In this document: piece by piece, positions 1 to 8,720 of the stretch
Layout of the letters: the number at the start of each line of letters is the position of its first letter
How positions within the stretch are numbered: position 1 is the stretch's first letter
Source: Ignavibacteriales bacterium
GTDB lineage: Bacteria; Bacteroidota; Ignavibacteria; Ignavibacteriales; Ignavibacteriaceae
DNA: 64,000 nt
Direction of reading: 5' to 3'
Assembly (NCBI GenBank): GCA_016707115.1
Contig: JADJIH010000001.1
Span: 248,001 to 312,000 of the forward strand
Notes under the pieces: model-generated
What the model saw: the letters and a program-made list of their open reading frames with translations, nothing else
Database searches by the model: none
Told to the model about the DNA's origin: nothing
Position numbers and translations under genes: made by a program

Positions 1-1
1 T

Positions 2-331
2 GGAATTATGAATATTATGCTCGTTTCCGTAACAGAAAGAACTCGTGAGATTGGTATTAGAAAAGCTCTCGGAGCGCGTAAAACATGGATATTGATTCAA
101 TTTTTATTCGAAGCAATTATCCTTTGTATATTGGGCGGATTTATTGGAATAGTGATAGGAGTTAGCATTGGTAATTTTGCAGGAAGTTTTCTCAATGCAC
201 AATCAGCTGTTCCTTGGGATTGGGTTCTAATAGGATTAACTATGTGCATAGCTGTAGGAGTTATATTTGGAACATATCCAGCTTATAAAGCTTCCAATCT
301 TGATCCTATCGAAGCACTGAGATATGAATAG
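2..331 (+). CDS. ABC transporter permease, MacB/FtsX family (3' part)
   Basis: This is the C-terminal end of an inner-membrane permease; the gene starts before the window. The frame is open from base 2, so the ATG at 8 is internal. The visible part holds the MacB/FtsX signature GIMNIMLVSVTERTREIG followed by IRKALGA, then two or three membrane segments, and ends with the usual DPIEALRYE tail. Family members work with an ABC ATPase to move lipoproteins, peptides or antibiotics, or to drive mechanotransmission. The partner ATPase is outside the window, so the substrate cannot be told. Confidence 0.88.
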   Translation, partial: GIMNIMLVSVTERTREIGIRKALGARKTWILIQFLFEAIILCILGGFIGIVIGVSIGNFAGSFLNAQSAVPWDWVLIGLTMCIAVGVIFGTYPAYKASNLDPIEALRYE

Positions 332-356
332 CAATTAGAAATAATTTTCTCATCTG

Positions 357-382
357 TTGCCGCAACGGTTATGTTGCGGCAA
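357..382. terminator. Hairpin between convergent genes
   Basis: A perfect 10-bp stem (TTGCCGCAAC / GTTGCGGCAA) with a 6-nt loop lies between the end of the permease gene at 331 and the end of the minus-strand barrel gene at 388. Neither side carries a long T tract, so it may be a weak bidirectional terminator or an mRNA 3'-end stabiliser. Confidence 0.55.
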
Positions 383-387
383 TAAAA

Positions 388-2397
388 TTAAAAACTCATA
401 TCGATTTGAAAACTAATTCTATTATCAACATTACCTATAATTTCGTTATCACCAGAACTTAAGGAAGTTTCATCAGGTTTGTAAGTCTCAGAATATTTTG
501 TTGAGAGTGTTAGAAATTGTAGCGGTTTATATTTTACAATTACATACCATCTGATACCTTTACCATACATAGCCAGATTAGGCATTACCCCAAGTAAATC
601 ATTTTCATATTCATAAACAGCTGAGTTAAATGAATCTGTTTGAAAGAAAATTATTCTGCCATAAAGATTAATATTTTTTTGAGGGACATATCTAAGATCC
701 TGGTAAACTAATAAACCATTTTCTTTTAGGTTAGCATCCTTAATAAAAAAATGATTGTATTCGATTCTTGTTTTTAATCTGAAGTCTTTAGATATGTTAT
801 ATATTAGATCTGTTCTTGCAATTTGTTTCAATCTTCTTACAATCTCTTCATCAATGTTGATCAATTCTGTTACTTCTTTATCTTCATACTTATAACGCAG
901 CCTTACTTCAAAACTTGGTAACGGTATAGAAACAAAATCAACTAGTAATTCATTGCCTTCACTTGAAAGTGAATTTTCGCTTGTACGATATGGAAATTTG
1001 AATATATCATAATATAGATTTAATACTCCAAACGGAATCTTCCATTTTAAGCCAGAATAAATTCCAAGTTCATTATTTATTTTACCTGATTTTTCACTGA
1101 ACCCAAATCCATATAAATTTTTATAATTTCGTGGATAATTTCTAAGTGAAGTCGTAAAAATTAAATCTCGATTTGCCGAGAATTGAATTCCATTTATTGA
1201 AGCAACAGAAGTCCCATCATAACTTGCTTCGCCAAAGAAATTGATTTTAGAGAAATTTAATTCGTAATAAGTCGAAACGTAATTAAAATTATTACCACTA
1301 AAGTCATATAAAGTCGTTGATTCAAATCTATTATCAAATGAAGCATTGTAATAGATAACTCCAACATTCATTCTGCCAAGAAATCTATAATCTAAAACCC
1401 CACCAATTAGTTTTGATTTAGATGATCCTTTTTTATTCAACTCACTTTCAAAACGATGAAATCCGGATTGGCCAACTGAAGTGATTTCACCTGTAATTGA
1501 ATCAATCGTTGCATCAAAAGTATTGTTTGAATAGAATGCAGTAAAGCTGAAATCATCAAACGATAAACGAGAAGCGGCCCCTCTAAAAAATCTATACTCT
1601 GCCGCACTTGTGTATGGACGAAGATATCTAGCTTTTTTCTTAACTGGAAAAACAGCATCTGCACCTTTTGAAAAACCATATGGACTCCACAAAGCGAGTC
1701 CTTGTCCATATTCTAGAACATAATCTCCCGCGATAAAACTTTTTACAAATCCAATATCTTTAACTTGAAGATGAAACGAAGTGAAATCTGTATAGGATAC
1801 TTCACCTGGATCCTTTTCAACTAGAAAACCAGCTTGGTAATTTTTATCATAATTGTACAAGAATTTGTTATAAGATTTTATTTTTGATCCTTCATATTTG
1901 CCACTTGTGAATCCATCTCTGTTTTGAATGTCATTAGTAATTCTATTACGAATTATTAATTTAGATTTGTTTAAAAATGAATCTGAACTAGAAACAACTT
2001 CTTCATTCTTCTCTAGTTCATCATTTGTTCTTGATGTCTTAACAAATGGTAATATGCTTTCGATAAGTTGTTTATTAAGTTCACGAATAGCGAAAAGCTC
2101 AGTGGGAGAAAAGAAATATCCAAATTTGTTACGATGTTCAATAATTATTTGTGCAGATTGCTGATCCATGTTTGGCAGCTTTGATAAATCAAAAACATCA
2201 GCAAGATTAATGTCAATCGGATTGCGAATAAGTTCTTCCAATATTTCAACAAGTTCTTCAGAATCAGTTTCTTCATCAGGTTCTACCAAAATGTTATCAA
2301 GAACTTCCTCGGTGATGATTGAAGTACTATCCAATTGTGCGTAGATATGACTATTTGAAATCGAAAATAGAATCAGCAGGTATAGAAATAATCGCAA
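388..2397 (-). CDS. Helix-hairpin-helix domain protein with outer-membrane beta-barrel
   Basis: A 669-aa protein. Residues 1-20 form a signal peptide ending near IYAQ. An acidic linker covers about 37-52. A ComEA-like helix-hairpin-helix region at about 57-118 contains INLADVFDLSKLPNMD and the second hairpin FGYFFSPTELFAIREL. The rest alternates aromatic and polar residues in a pattern typical of an outer-membrane barrel and ends in QIDMSF. HHH motifs bind DNA in ComEA, but here the role is unknown. It starts with TTG, one base after the stop of the upstream barrel gene, so the two are probably co-transcribed and coupled. Confidence 0.75.
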   Translation of the reverse strand: MRLFLYLLILFSISNSHIYAQLDSTSIITEEVLDNILVEPDEETDSEELVEILEELIRNPIDINLADVFDLSKLPNMDQQSAQIIIEHRNKFGYFFSPTELFAIRELNKQLIESILPFVKTSRTNDELEKNEEVVSSSDSFLNKSKLIIRNRITNDIQNRDGFTSGKYEGSKIKSYNKFLYNYDKNYQAGFLVEKDPGEVSYTDFTSFHLQVKDIGFVKSFIAGDYVLEYGQGLALWSPYGFSKGADAVFPVKKKARYLRPYTSAAEYRFFRGAASRLSFDDFSFTAFYSNNTFDATIDSITGEITSVGQSGFHRFESELNKKGSSKSKLIGGVLDYRFLGRMNVGVIYYNASFDNRFESTTLYDFSGNNFNYVSTYYELNFSKINFFGEASYDGTSVASINGIQFSANRDLIFTTSLRNYPRNYKNLYGFGFSEKSGKINNELGIYSGLKWKIPFGVLNLYYDIFKFPYRTSENSLSSEGNELLVDFVSIPLPSFEVRLRYKYEDKEVTELINIDEEIVRRLKQIARTDLIYNISKDFRLKTRIEYNHFFIKDANLKENGLLVYQDLRYVPQKNINLYGRIIFFQTDSFNSAVYEYENDLLGVMPNLAMYGKGIRWYVIVKYKPLQFLTLSTKYSETYKPDETSLSSGDNEIIGNVDNRISFQIDMSF

Positions 2398-2398
2398 T

Positions 2399-3253
2399 TT
2401 ATTCCAGCCCCAGATTTTTCCTAATTGATGTTAAACGATTTTGTTCTCTGCCAAAACTTATAATTATTCCGGCTTGATGAGTGAGACCCAAATCATTATG
2501 CGTATACATTGCATAATCCAAACTAAACATAGAATAATTTATACCTATACCCGCACTGTATTTTGATGGTTCATTTGAAAAGCCAGTGCGTAATGATAAA
2601 TATTCAATTATATCATAGTTAATACCGAATTGAAATGAAGCTTTGTACTTTATATCCTTTTCAACTGCAAAGTTTAGTGTCAATTCATCAACGACATCAT
2701 AAGAGAAACCGGTATTAAATATCATCGGAATCTGATCGTCATCATCCCCAAATGAAGCTCGATTAATATTTTGGATTGAAAATCCCAATCTTAGAATATT
2801 TGAAACGTAGGCTAATCCACCAATGTTAAAAAAAAGTGCTCCATCATTTCCATAATTCTGGATTGAAACGGTTTGATAATTTATTGTTACTCCAGCAAAG
2901 AATTTGTTAAGATAATTATACGAATATCCCAGAGAAAATTTTGATTCACGATAAAGATCGAATCCATAACTCATCCCGCCAATAGCAAAAGAGCCAATTG
3001 AGGTAGGCTCGTGATAAGCAACAAATCCATTAGCCAATTCTGATAATCCGAATGGAGCGGGCGAGTAATAAACCCCAACTTCCCGCCAGTTCATTTGTGC
3101 TAACCCTGCCGGATTATTAAAAATACTGAAGACATCGTTGCTTAAAGCAACATCCGAATTGGAAAGTGAGATTTGTTTTGCCCCCGGGTTGTACTGAGAA
3201 TATGCACTTAATGTTAATGAGCAAATTATTATAATTGTAAGGATAAGTTTCAT
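2399..3253 (-). CDS. PorV/PorQ-like outer-membrane barrel protein
   Basis: A 284-aa protein with a signal peptide (cleavage near AYSQ, residue 20) and FNNPAGLA, a motif near the N-terminus of PorV/PorQ and FadL-like barrels. Glycine- and aromatic-rich beta strands follow (for example GGMSYGFDLY and GINYSMFSLDYAMY). PorV/PorQ proteins are outer-membrane parts of or partners to the type IX secretion system, but this protein is shorter than typical PorV, so it may be only a general PorV-like barrel. It is the first gene of a two-gene unit with the HHH barrel protein. Confidence 0.65.
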   Translation of the reverse strand: MKLILTIIIICSLTLSAYSQYNPGAKQISLSNSDVALSNDVFSIFNNPAGLAQMNWREVGVYYSPAPFGLSELANGFVAYHEPTSIGSFAIGGMSYGFDLYRESKFSLGYSYNYLNKFFAGVTINYQTVSIQNYGNDGALFFNIGGLAYVSNILRLGFSIQNINRASFGDDDDQIPMIFNTGFSYDVVDELTLNFAVEKDIKYKASFQFGINYDIIEYLSLRTGFSNEPSKYSAGIGINYSMFSLDYAMYTHNDLGLTHQAGIIISFGREQNRLTSIRKNLGLE

Positions 3254-3322
3254 AATATTTGAAAGTTGATTGTTCGATTATATCTAAATTCCTATATTAA
3301 ATCAATAAAAATTTAGGCTGAA

Positions 3323-4207
3323 ATGATCATGCGTAATCTATTAATTCTGGTTTTAATCCCATTTACAATTTCATTTTCGCAAGAGCTCAATTGTACTGTT
3401 ACTGTTAATTATGAAGGATTATCAGTTGAGAACAGAGAACGGTTAGTAGATTTTGCTGGTGTAATTGAAGCTTATATGAATACCACTCAATTTACCGGTG
3501 AAGCTTGGGACGGGCAGAAAATAGATTGCTCATTAACAATATTTTTTACGGGTGCTTCTAGTGAAACAGATTATGCAGCTCAAGTTGTTGTGGTTTCAAC
3601 CAGGCCTGTCTTCAAATCCACACGCCAATCTCCCATGCTCACTGTCAGTGATCCTAACTGGTCTTTTAGATATGTCCCGAATCAAGCACTTTATACAAAT
3701 CAAGCTACATTTGATCCTCTCACAACTTTCTTAGACTTTTACGCAAATATAATTATTGGATTTGATTGGGAAACCTGGGCCGAGTTAGGAGGAACTTTAT
3801 ATTTTAACAAAGCATTTAATTTATTAAATCTTAGTTTAGGAAGTCCATATAAAAAAGGCTGGGAACAAAGCAGCGCAGCATATAGTCGATGGGGTTTATG
3901 TCAGGATTTATTAAATGATAAGTATCGTGCTTTTAGAGAAGCGTTTTATCTTTATCATTATGCTGTGGATGAATTCCAAATTAGAAAAAAAGATGCGCAA
4001 GATAAGATTGTAAATTTTATTGCTGTCATAGAGCAGATGCAATCAAAAGTTGGAATTAGTAACAGCGTGTTATTAAAACAATTTTCTGATTCGAAGTATG
4101 GCGAATTGATTGATTTATTGAAAGATTATCCTGACAATAAAATATTTGAGAGATTGAAAAAAATAGATCCACAACATGCAGCCAAATATGAAGAGATGCT
4201 AAGATAA
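3323..4207 (+). CDS. DUF4835 family protein (PorD-like)
   Basis: A 294-aa exported protein with a signal peptide ending near SFSQ. It matches the DUF4835 pattern: an early ELNCTVTVNYEGL strand, then DCSLTIFFTG, a middle LDFYANIIIGFDWETWAELGG segment, and a helical C-terminus. Some Bacteroidota annotations name this family PorD and link it to type IX secretion; that link is from memory and not shown by this sequence. It diverges from the PorV-like gene across 69 bp and converges on the cyclophilin gene with a 14-bp gap. Confidence 0.75.
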   Translation: MIMRNLLILVLIPFTISFSQELNCTVTVNYEGLSVENRERLVDFAGVIEAYMNTTQFTGEAWDGQKIDCSLTIFFTGASSETDYAAQVVVVSTRPVFKSTRQSPMLTVSDPNWSFRYVPNQALYTNQATFDPLTTFLDFYANIIIGFDWETWAELGGTLYFNKAFNLLNLSLGSPYKKGWEQSSAAYSRWGLCQDLLNDKYRAFREAFYLYHYAVDEFQIRKKDAQDKIVNFIAVIEQMQSKVGISNSVLLKQFSDSKYGELIDLLKDYPDNKIFERLKKIDPQHAAKYEEMLR

Positions 4208-4221
4208 AATGATTAATATAA

Positions 4222-5544
4222 TTATTTTAGTTCTATGGAAATTATTAGATCTTCTTCAGTAATATTATAAACTACATCCATTCCTTCAATTACTTTAGCA
4301 AATAATGAATATCTACTATTAAGATGAGGATGACTGCCTTGCATAATAAAAAATTGTGAACTTTCCGTATCCTTTCCTGCGCTTGCCATTCCCACATATC
4401 CAATTCCAAAATCTGTATCAGAATATTCAGAAACAATGTCATAACCGGGTCCGCCCCAGCCAGTGGCAGTTGGATCTCCGGCTTGAATTACAAATCCGGG
4501 AACAACACGATGGAATGCAATTCCTTCATAAAAATTTTGTTTTGCAAGCATACAGAAGTTTGCTACTGAAATAGGAGCAATTTCAGAATCAAATTCAATA
4601 ACGACTTCACCTTTAGAAGTTCTGATAACTGCTTGTTTGTATTTGAACGCATAACTCCATATATCTTCAAACTTATTAAGTTCCTTAAAACCAATTTGTT
4701 TGTCGCCAGTTTTTATTGAATAGAACTTTCTTATGGAAAAGAGTTCTGATGATTTTACTTTTTCAAGAATTGTCATATAAAAATCTTTATCGATCTTTTC
4801 AGCTAGATTTACTAAGGAAATAGTTGCTTCAAGATAGTTGGGATTGTCTTTGTACTTATCAATTTGATCAGAAATTATTTCTTTTAATTGTTTTGAGTTT
4901 TCTGAAATGAATAAAGAATCGACTCCATCTGCAGCTAGAGAAATAAGGGGAGCATTCACAGATTTTAAGGCATTCATTAAAACAATTCTTAAACTATTTG
5001 AATAAGATATTTTGTCGTTAATCTCTAATATTTTCTGCAAAATATCTATTTTATCTTTCGTACGAAATGATCGTCCAAAGGATTCAAATAACATATTAGC
5101 AGCTTTTTCTGCATTTGGATTTTTTGCATAAAACTGGATTTGATATTTGATTGGTAATCCAAACTCACTTAGCATGTTTTCGTGTTCATCATAACCTCCA
5201 AACAACTCATAACGACTTAAGAACAGTTCTCCTCTAAAACTTATAGATTTAGTAAAATCAAACATTAATGAATCTATTTTATTCATAACTAAAATTTTCA
5301 AGGTATCATTCAGAACATATTTTATGTTCTTTATAGAGATCGCAGTTTGTAATGCAACATTGGGATTAGAATCATTCAGAAAGTTCAAATAAATCTTCTT
5401 TAAATCTTTGTAAGACGTTTTGAATGAATCTCCAAAGAAATTCAATGCTTTTGCTAACTGTAATTTTATTAGTTGAGATTTTGATGATAGTAATTCGGTC
5501 AAAACATTTGGTTTAATGTAATTTATCCATTTTACATTCATCAA
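4222..5544 (-). CDS. HEAT-repeat peptidyl-prolyl isomerase, C-terminal part
   Basis: A 440-aa reading frame. Residues 1 to about 295 are alpha-helical HEAT-like repeats. Residues 300-440 are a cyclophilin domain with FHRVVPGFVIQAGDP and SQFFIMQG, the core of the prolyl isomerase site. It has no signal peptide and starts with a TTG in the middle of a repeat, so it is not a complete gene. The upstream frame (5599-6210) supplies signal peptide and further HEAT repeats. Between them, a second frame reads RSVFVMVYLKDNEVLNNLF, so the intact gene is probably one protein of about 660 aa, split by two compensating single-base indels (near 5601 and in the A run at 5543-5546). Confidence 0.8.
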   Translation of the reverse strand: MMNVKWINYIKPNVLTELLSSKSQLIKLQLAKALNFFGDSFKTSYKDLKKIYLNFLNDSNPNVALQTAISIKNIKYVLNDTLKILVMNKIDSLMFDFTKSISFRGELFLSRYELFGGYDEHENMLSEFGLPIKYQIQFYAKNPNAEKAANMLFESFGRSFRTKDKIDILQKILEINDKISYSNSLRIVLMNALKSVNAPLISLAADGVDSLFISENSKQLKEIISDQIDKYKDNPNYLEATISLVNLAEKIDKDFYMTILEKVKSSELFSIRKFYSIKTGDKQIGFKELNKFEDIWSYAFKYKQAVIRTSKGEVVIEFDSEIAPISVANFCMLAKQNFYEGIAFHRVVPGFVIQAGDPTATGWGGPGYDIVSEYSDTDFGIGYVGMASAGKDTESSQFFIMQGSHPHLNSRYSLFAKVIEGMDVVYNITEEDLIISIELK

Positions 5545-5598
5545 AACAAATTGTTTAATACTTCATTATCTTTTAAATATACCATTACAAATACACTT

Positions 5599-6210
5599 CT
5601 ATAATTGTTCATCAGTTAAATTTGATCCACTATATCTTGCCAATGCAAATAACGAATTTATTATCCTTTTAGCTCCGGAATTAGGGTGTGTAATTTCAGT
5701 TTCCAAAATTGCTTTTGCATCATCACTTTTGATTCCCCTAATTTGAAACTGAAGAATCGCTTCAGAAATTCCTTCATAAGGAAATATTGGTCCATCGAAT
5801 GAATTATAAAATTCAACAACTTTTTTTAGATCATTTTCACTTCCAATCTTTCCAGTAGCAAAGAATATTTTTGGAGAATATTCAGGTGGGGGAGAGGAGT
5901 TTAAATACTTCAGCAAGTAATTTATTGATTGGTCACAATTACCAATCTGTGCAAGCGCAAAACAAATTTCACTTCCATATTTAGTCAAATCTAATTTTAG
6001 TAATTCAGGAACAAATGATGTGTCTTCACTCTGAGCAATACTTAAGATTGCGGCTTTGGTTTGGTAGTCTTTATCAGAATCTAGATATTTTGAAATGATT
6101 TGTTTATCAAAACTTCTTGCATAAGTAGTCTTGATTAAATCATACATTGTGGAATCATATTGAGCAATTATAAATTTACTCAATACTAATGTTAAGATGA
6201 GGACTCGCAT
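5599..6210 (-). CDS. HEAT-repeat peptidyl-prolyl isomerase, N-terminal part
   Basis: A 203-aa frame with a signal peptide (about residues 1-16, ending FIIAQ) and HEAT repeats such as YQTKAAILSIAQSEDTSFV and YGSEICFALAQIGNCDQS. The frame stops at a TAG inside what looks like a continuing repeat array. Removing one base near 5601 lets the frame run 21 more residues. Adding one base to the A4 run at 5543-5546 then joins it to the cyclophilin part. It should be read with 4222-5544 as one periplasmic or outer-membrane isomerase. A real nonsense mutation is possible but less likely. Confidence 0.72.
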   Translation of the reverse strand: MRVLILTLVLSKFIIAQYDSTMYDLIKTTYARSFDKQIISKYLDSDKDYQTKAAILSIAQSEDTSFVPELLKLDLTKYGSEICFALAQIGNCDQSINYLLKYLNSSPPPEYSPKIFFATGKIGSENDLKKVVEFYNSFDGPIFPYEGISEAILQFQIRGIKSDDAKAILETEITHPNSGAKRIINSLFALARYSGSNLTDEQL

Positions 6211-6241
6211 TTATTCCTCAATAATAATTAGAAAAGATTTA

Positions 6242-7363
6242 TTAACAATCTTTCTGCCAGATTCTATAAGTTTTATATGCAGTTCCACCCATAACCACAG
6301 CGCCACGATTCATCATATCATTGTCTTCCAAAATCCAACTGGCTTCTCCCAAATCAATTCCAACCGCATGTGCACGATTTACAATTTCCCAATAGAAAAC
6401 AGCATCCAATCCTTTTTTCTGATGTTCAGGAATAATTCCCAGAGTAATTATTCTAGCCCATTTAATTTTCTTTTTCTGAGTAAATAGTTTTATAAAATTA
6501 AAAGGCAGCAATCTGCCGTTCATTTGTTTAAATATATAATTATAATCAAGCATAACAAGAGCAAAACCAACTAGTTGATTATTGATTTCACCAAACAAAA
6601 CCAGCGAAGGTTCAACCAGTGATTTTAAGTCTTTTGCCATTGCATCAATCTGAGCCTCACTAAGAGGAATGAATCCCCAATTTGGTGCCCAGGCTTTGTT
6701 ATACACTATTTTTACTTTTTCCAGTCCCTTAGCAAAGTTTTTCATATCGAGTTGAGAAATTTTAAGTTTGTATCGATCGCGAGCTAATTGCTGGACTCTT
6801 TTTAATTTTTCTGATCCCATTACTTTATGATTTTCAAGCTTGTATGCTAAAAGATCTTTTGCTTTTGTCATTCCATAATTTGAACAAAGGTCTAAATAGT
6901 ATTTGGGATTGTATGTCATCAATATTCTTGGAGAATCTTCAAAACCTTCTAGAAGCATTCCCCATTCATCATTACTTGATGGATTAGCCGGACCAAGCAT
7001 TCTTGTTAACCCTTTTTCTTTTACCCAATTTTTAGCAGTATCAAATAAAGCATTAGCAACCGATTGATCATTTATACATTCAAAGAATCCAAAGAATCCG
7101 GAATTATCATTGTGATATTTTAAGTGAATATCATTTTTGATCGCTGCTATTCTTCCAACGATCTCATCATTTTTGTATGCTAGAAAATAATCAGCCTCAG
7201 CATTCTGAAAAAAAGGATTTTTTTCTTTACTAAGTAAAGTTTTTCTTTCCATAATTAATGGAGGAACCCAATATGGATCATTCTTATAAAAATTCCATTG
7301 GCATTTTATGAAAGTGTTAAGATCAGATTTTGTTTCAACTTTTTTAATTTTTATTTCTTGCAT
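6242..7363 (-). CDS. GNAT-fold acyltransferase, candidate bacterial ceramide synthase
   Basis: A 373-aa cytoplasmic protein without membrane segments. It belongs to a large GNAT-related family: an N-terminal FYKNDPYWVPPLIMER motif, a middle GPANPSSNDEWGMLLEGF, and a C-terminal acyl-CoA-binding-like stretch IITLGIIPEHQKKGLDAVFY (IxPxxQxxG). Bacterial ceramide synthase bCerS is a member of this kind of family and N-acylates the sphingoid base. This gene lies directly next to a serine palmitoyltransferase and a CerR-like reductase, which is the reason for the assignment. On its own sequence it is only a GNAT acyltransferase of unknown substrate. A terminator separates it from the palmitoyltransferase gene, so it probably has its own promoter. 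Confidence 0.7.
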   Translation of the reverse strand: MQEIKIKKVETKSDLNTFIKCQWNFYKNDPYWVPPLIMERKTLLSKEKNPFFQNAEADYFLAYKNDEIVGRIAAIKNDIHLKYHNDNSGFFGFFECINDQSVANALFDTAKNWVKEKGLTRMLGPANPSSNDEWGMLLEGFEDSPRILMTYNPKYYLDLCSNYGMTKAKDLLAYKLENHKVMGSEKLKRVQQLARDRYKLKISQLDMKNFAKGLEKVKIVYNKAWAPNWGFIPLSEAQIDAMAKDLKSLVEPSLVLFGEINNQLVGFALVMLDYNYIFKQMNGRLLPFNFIKLFTQKKKIKWARIITLGIIPEHQKKGLDAVFYWEIVNRAHAVGIDLGEASWILEDNDMMNRGAVVMGGTAYKTYRIWQKDC

Positions 7364-7377
7364 ACATAATCCTATAT

Positions 7378-7407
7378 AAAAAAAGCATACTCGTTTGAGT
7401 ATGCTTT
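7378..7407 (-). terminator. Rho-independent terminator of the spt-like gene
   Basis: A perfect 11-bp stem (AAAGCATACTC / GAGTATGCTTT, loop GTTT) is followed on the minus strand by seven T. It lies 20 nt after the stop of the palmitoyltransferase frame and before the acyltransferase start. Confidence 0.88.
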
Positions 7408-7426
7408 AAAATAAATTAGTTTGATC

Positions 7427-8615
7427 CTAAATAAGTCCTATTTCTTTTCCGGCTTTTTCAAAAACATAAAGAATTTCATCTAAATGTTCTTTTAGATGAG
7501 TTGCCATATAACTTGTTCTCATCATCTGTCTTCCAGGAGGAACTCCAGGTGAAATAAACACATTTACAAAAACACCATGATCATAAAGATATTTCCACAT
7601 TTGAAAAGCTAAAGAATCGTCCCCAACTATAACAGGAACAATTGCAGTTCTACCTTCAATAATATTAAAACCTTTTTCTTTAAGATTTTTTCGCATATAG
7701 TTTGCATTAGCAATCAACATATCAACACGCTCTGGTTCAGCTTCCAGAATATCCAAAGCAGCAAGTGCTGACGCAACTGAAGCTGGCGTTGGTGATGCAC
7801 TAAAAATTAAAGCGGGTGAAAAATGTTTAATAAAATTTATCACTCTTTCAGAACCGGCAACAAATCCGCCTAACGATGCAAATGTTTTGCTGAATGTTCC
7901 CATAGTTAGATCTACTTCTTTTTCAAGATTAAATTCACTCGCTGTTCCTCTGCCGCCTTTACCAATAACACCAACTGAATGTGCATCGTCTATCATTACG
8001 CGTGCGCCATACTTTTTGCTATTTCAATCATACGTGGGAGATTAACAATTTCACCACCAGTGCTAAAAACTCCGTCTGATACAATGAGTTTTCCAGAATC
8101 CGAAGGGAGTTTAGAAATAGTTTTTTCTAAATCGTCCATATCATTGTGTTTATATCTAACAAGCCCGCCCATAGCGCCTTTAGTCATTAGAGTTCCGGCA
8201 ACTATACAAGATGATTATCTTTGTCTGATATAACAAAATCATTTCTTTGAACTAAAGTTGGGATCACACCTTGAGCAGATTGATATCCTGTACTAAAAAG
8301 TAGAACAGCTTCTGTTTTGAAGAATTTTGCTAATCTTCTTTCTAATTCTATGTGTAAATCAAGTGTTCCAGTTAAATAACGTGAACCGGAACAACCTGTG
8401 CCGTATTTTTCAACAGCTTTAATAGCCGCTTCTTTAACATGTGGATGGCCTGTTAATCCAAGATAATTATTAGATCCAGCCATGATAATTCTTTTACCTT
8501 CTATCTGAACAACTGGTCCTTCATTTTCTTCAATTGGTCTGAAATAAGGATAAATCCCCAATGCTTTAATTTCATCTGCGCGTGTAAATTCATGACACTT
8601 CTTGAAAATATCCAA
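7427..8615 (-). pseudogene. spt: Serine palmitoyltransferase-like gene, broken by two frameshifts
   Basis: Three consecutive frames (8202-8615, 7996-8187, 7427-7996) together make one PLP enzyme of the alpha-oxoamine synthase family, about 395 aa. Features in order are GIYPYFRPIEENEG, YLTGTLDLHIELE, KHNDMDDLEK, DDAHSVGVIGKGGRG, the PLP-lysine motif GTFSKTFASLGG, and MATHLKEHLDEIL. GxYPYFR and the KHNDM motif favour serine palmitoyltransferase (serine + palmitoyl-CoA to 3-ketosphinganine) over KBL or BioF. Adding one base near 8210/8211 restores DNHACIVAGTL. Adding one T to the T5 run at 8013-8017 restores IAKKYGARVMIDDAHS. Everything else is intact, so sequencing error is likelier than decay. 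The start is a TTG at 8615 with a strong AGGAGGAA ribosome site. Confidence 0.85.
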
Positions 8616-8720
8616 AAATTCCTCCTGAACTAATGTGTATTAAGAAAACTGATTCGACTTTTTATTAAATTGTGATCAAAAATTATAGCTATTTACCCTT
8701 AAAAACAAATAAACACAATT

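Noticed and set aside
6197..6487. 96-aa plus-strand frame
   Set aside because: It lies antisense to the end of the acyltransferase gene, whose protein is clearly the real one.
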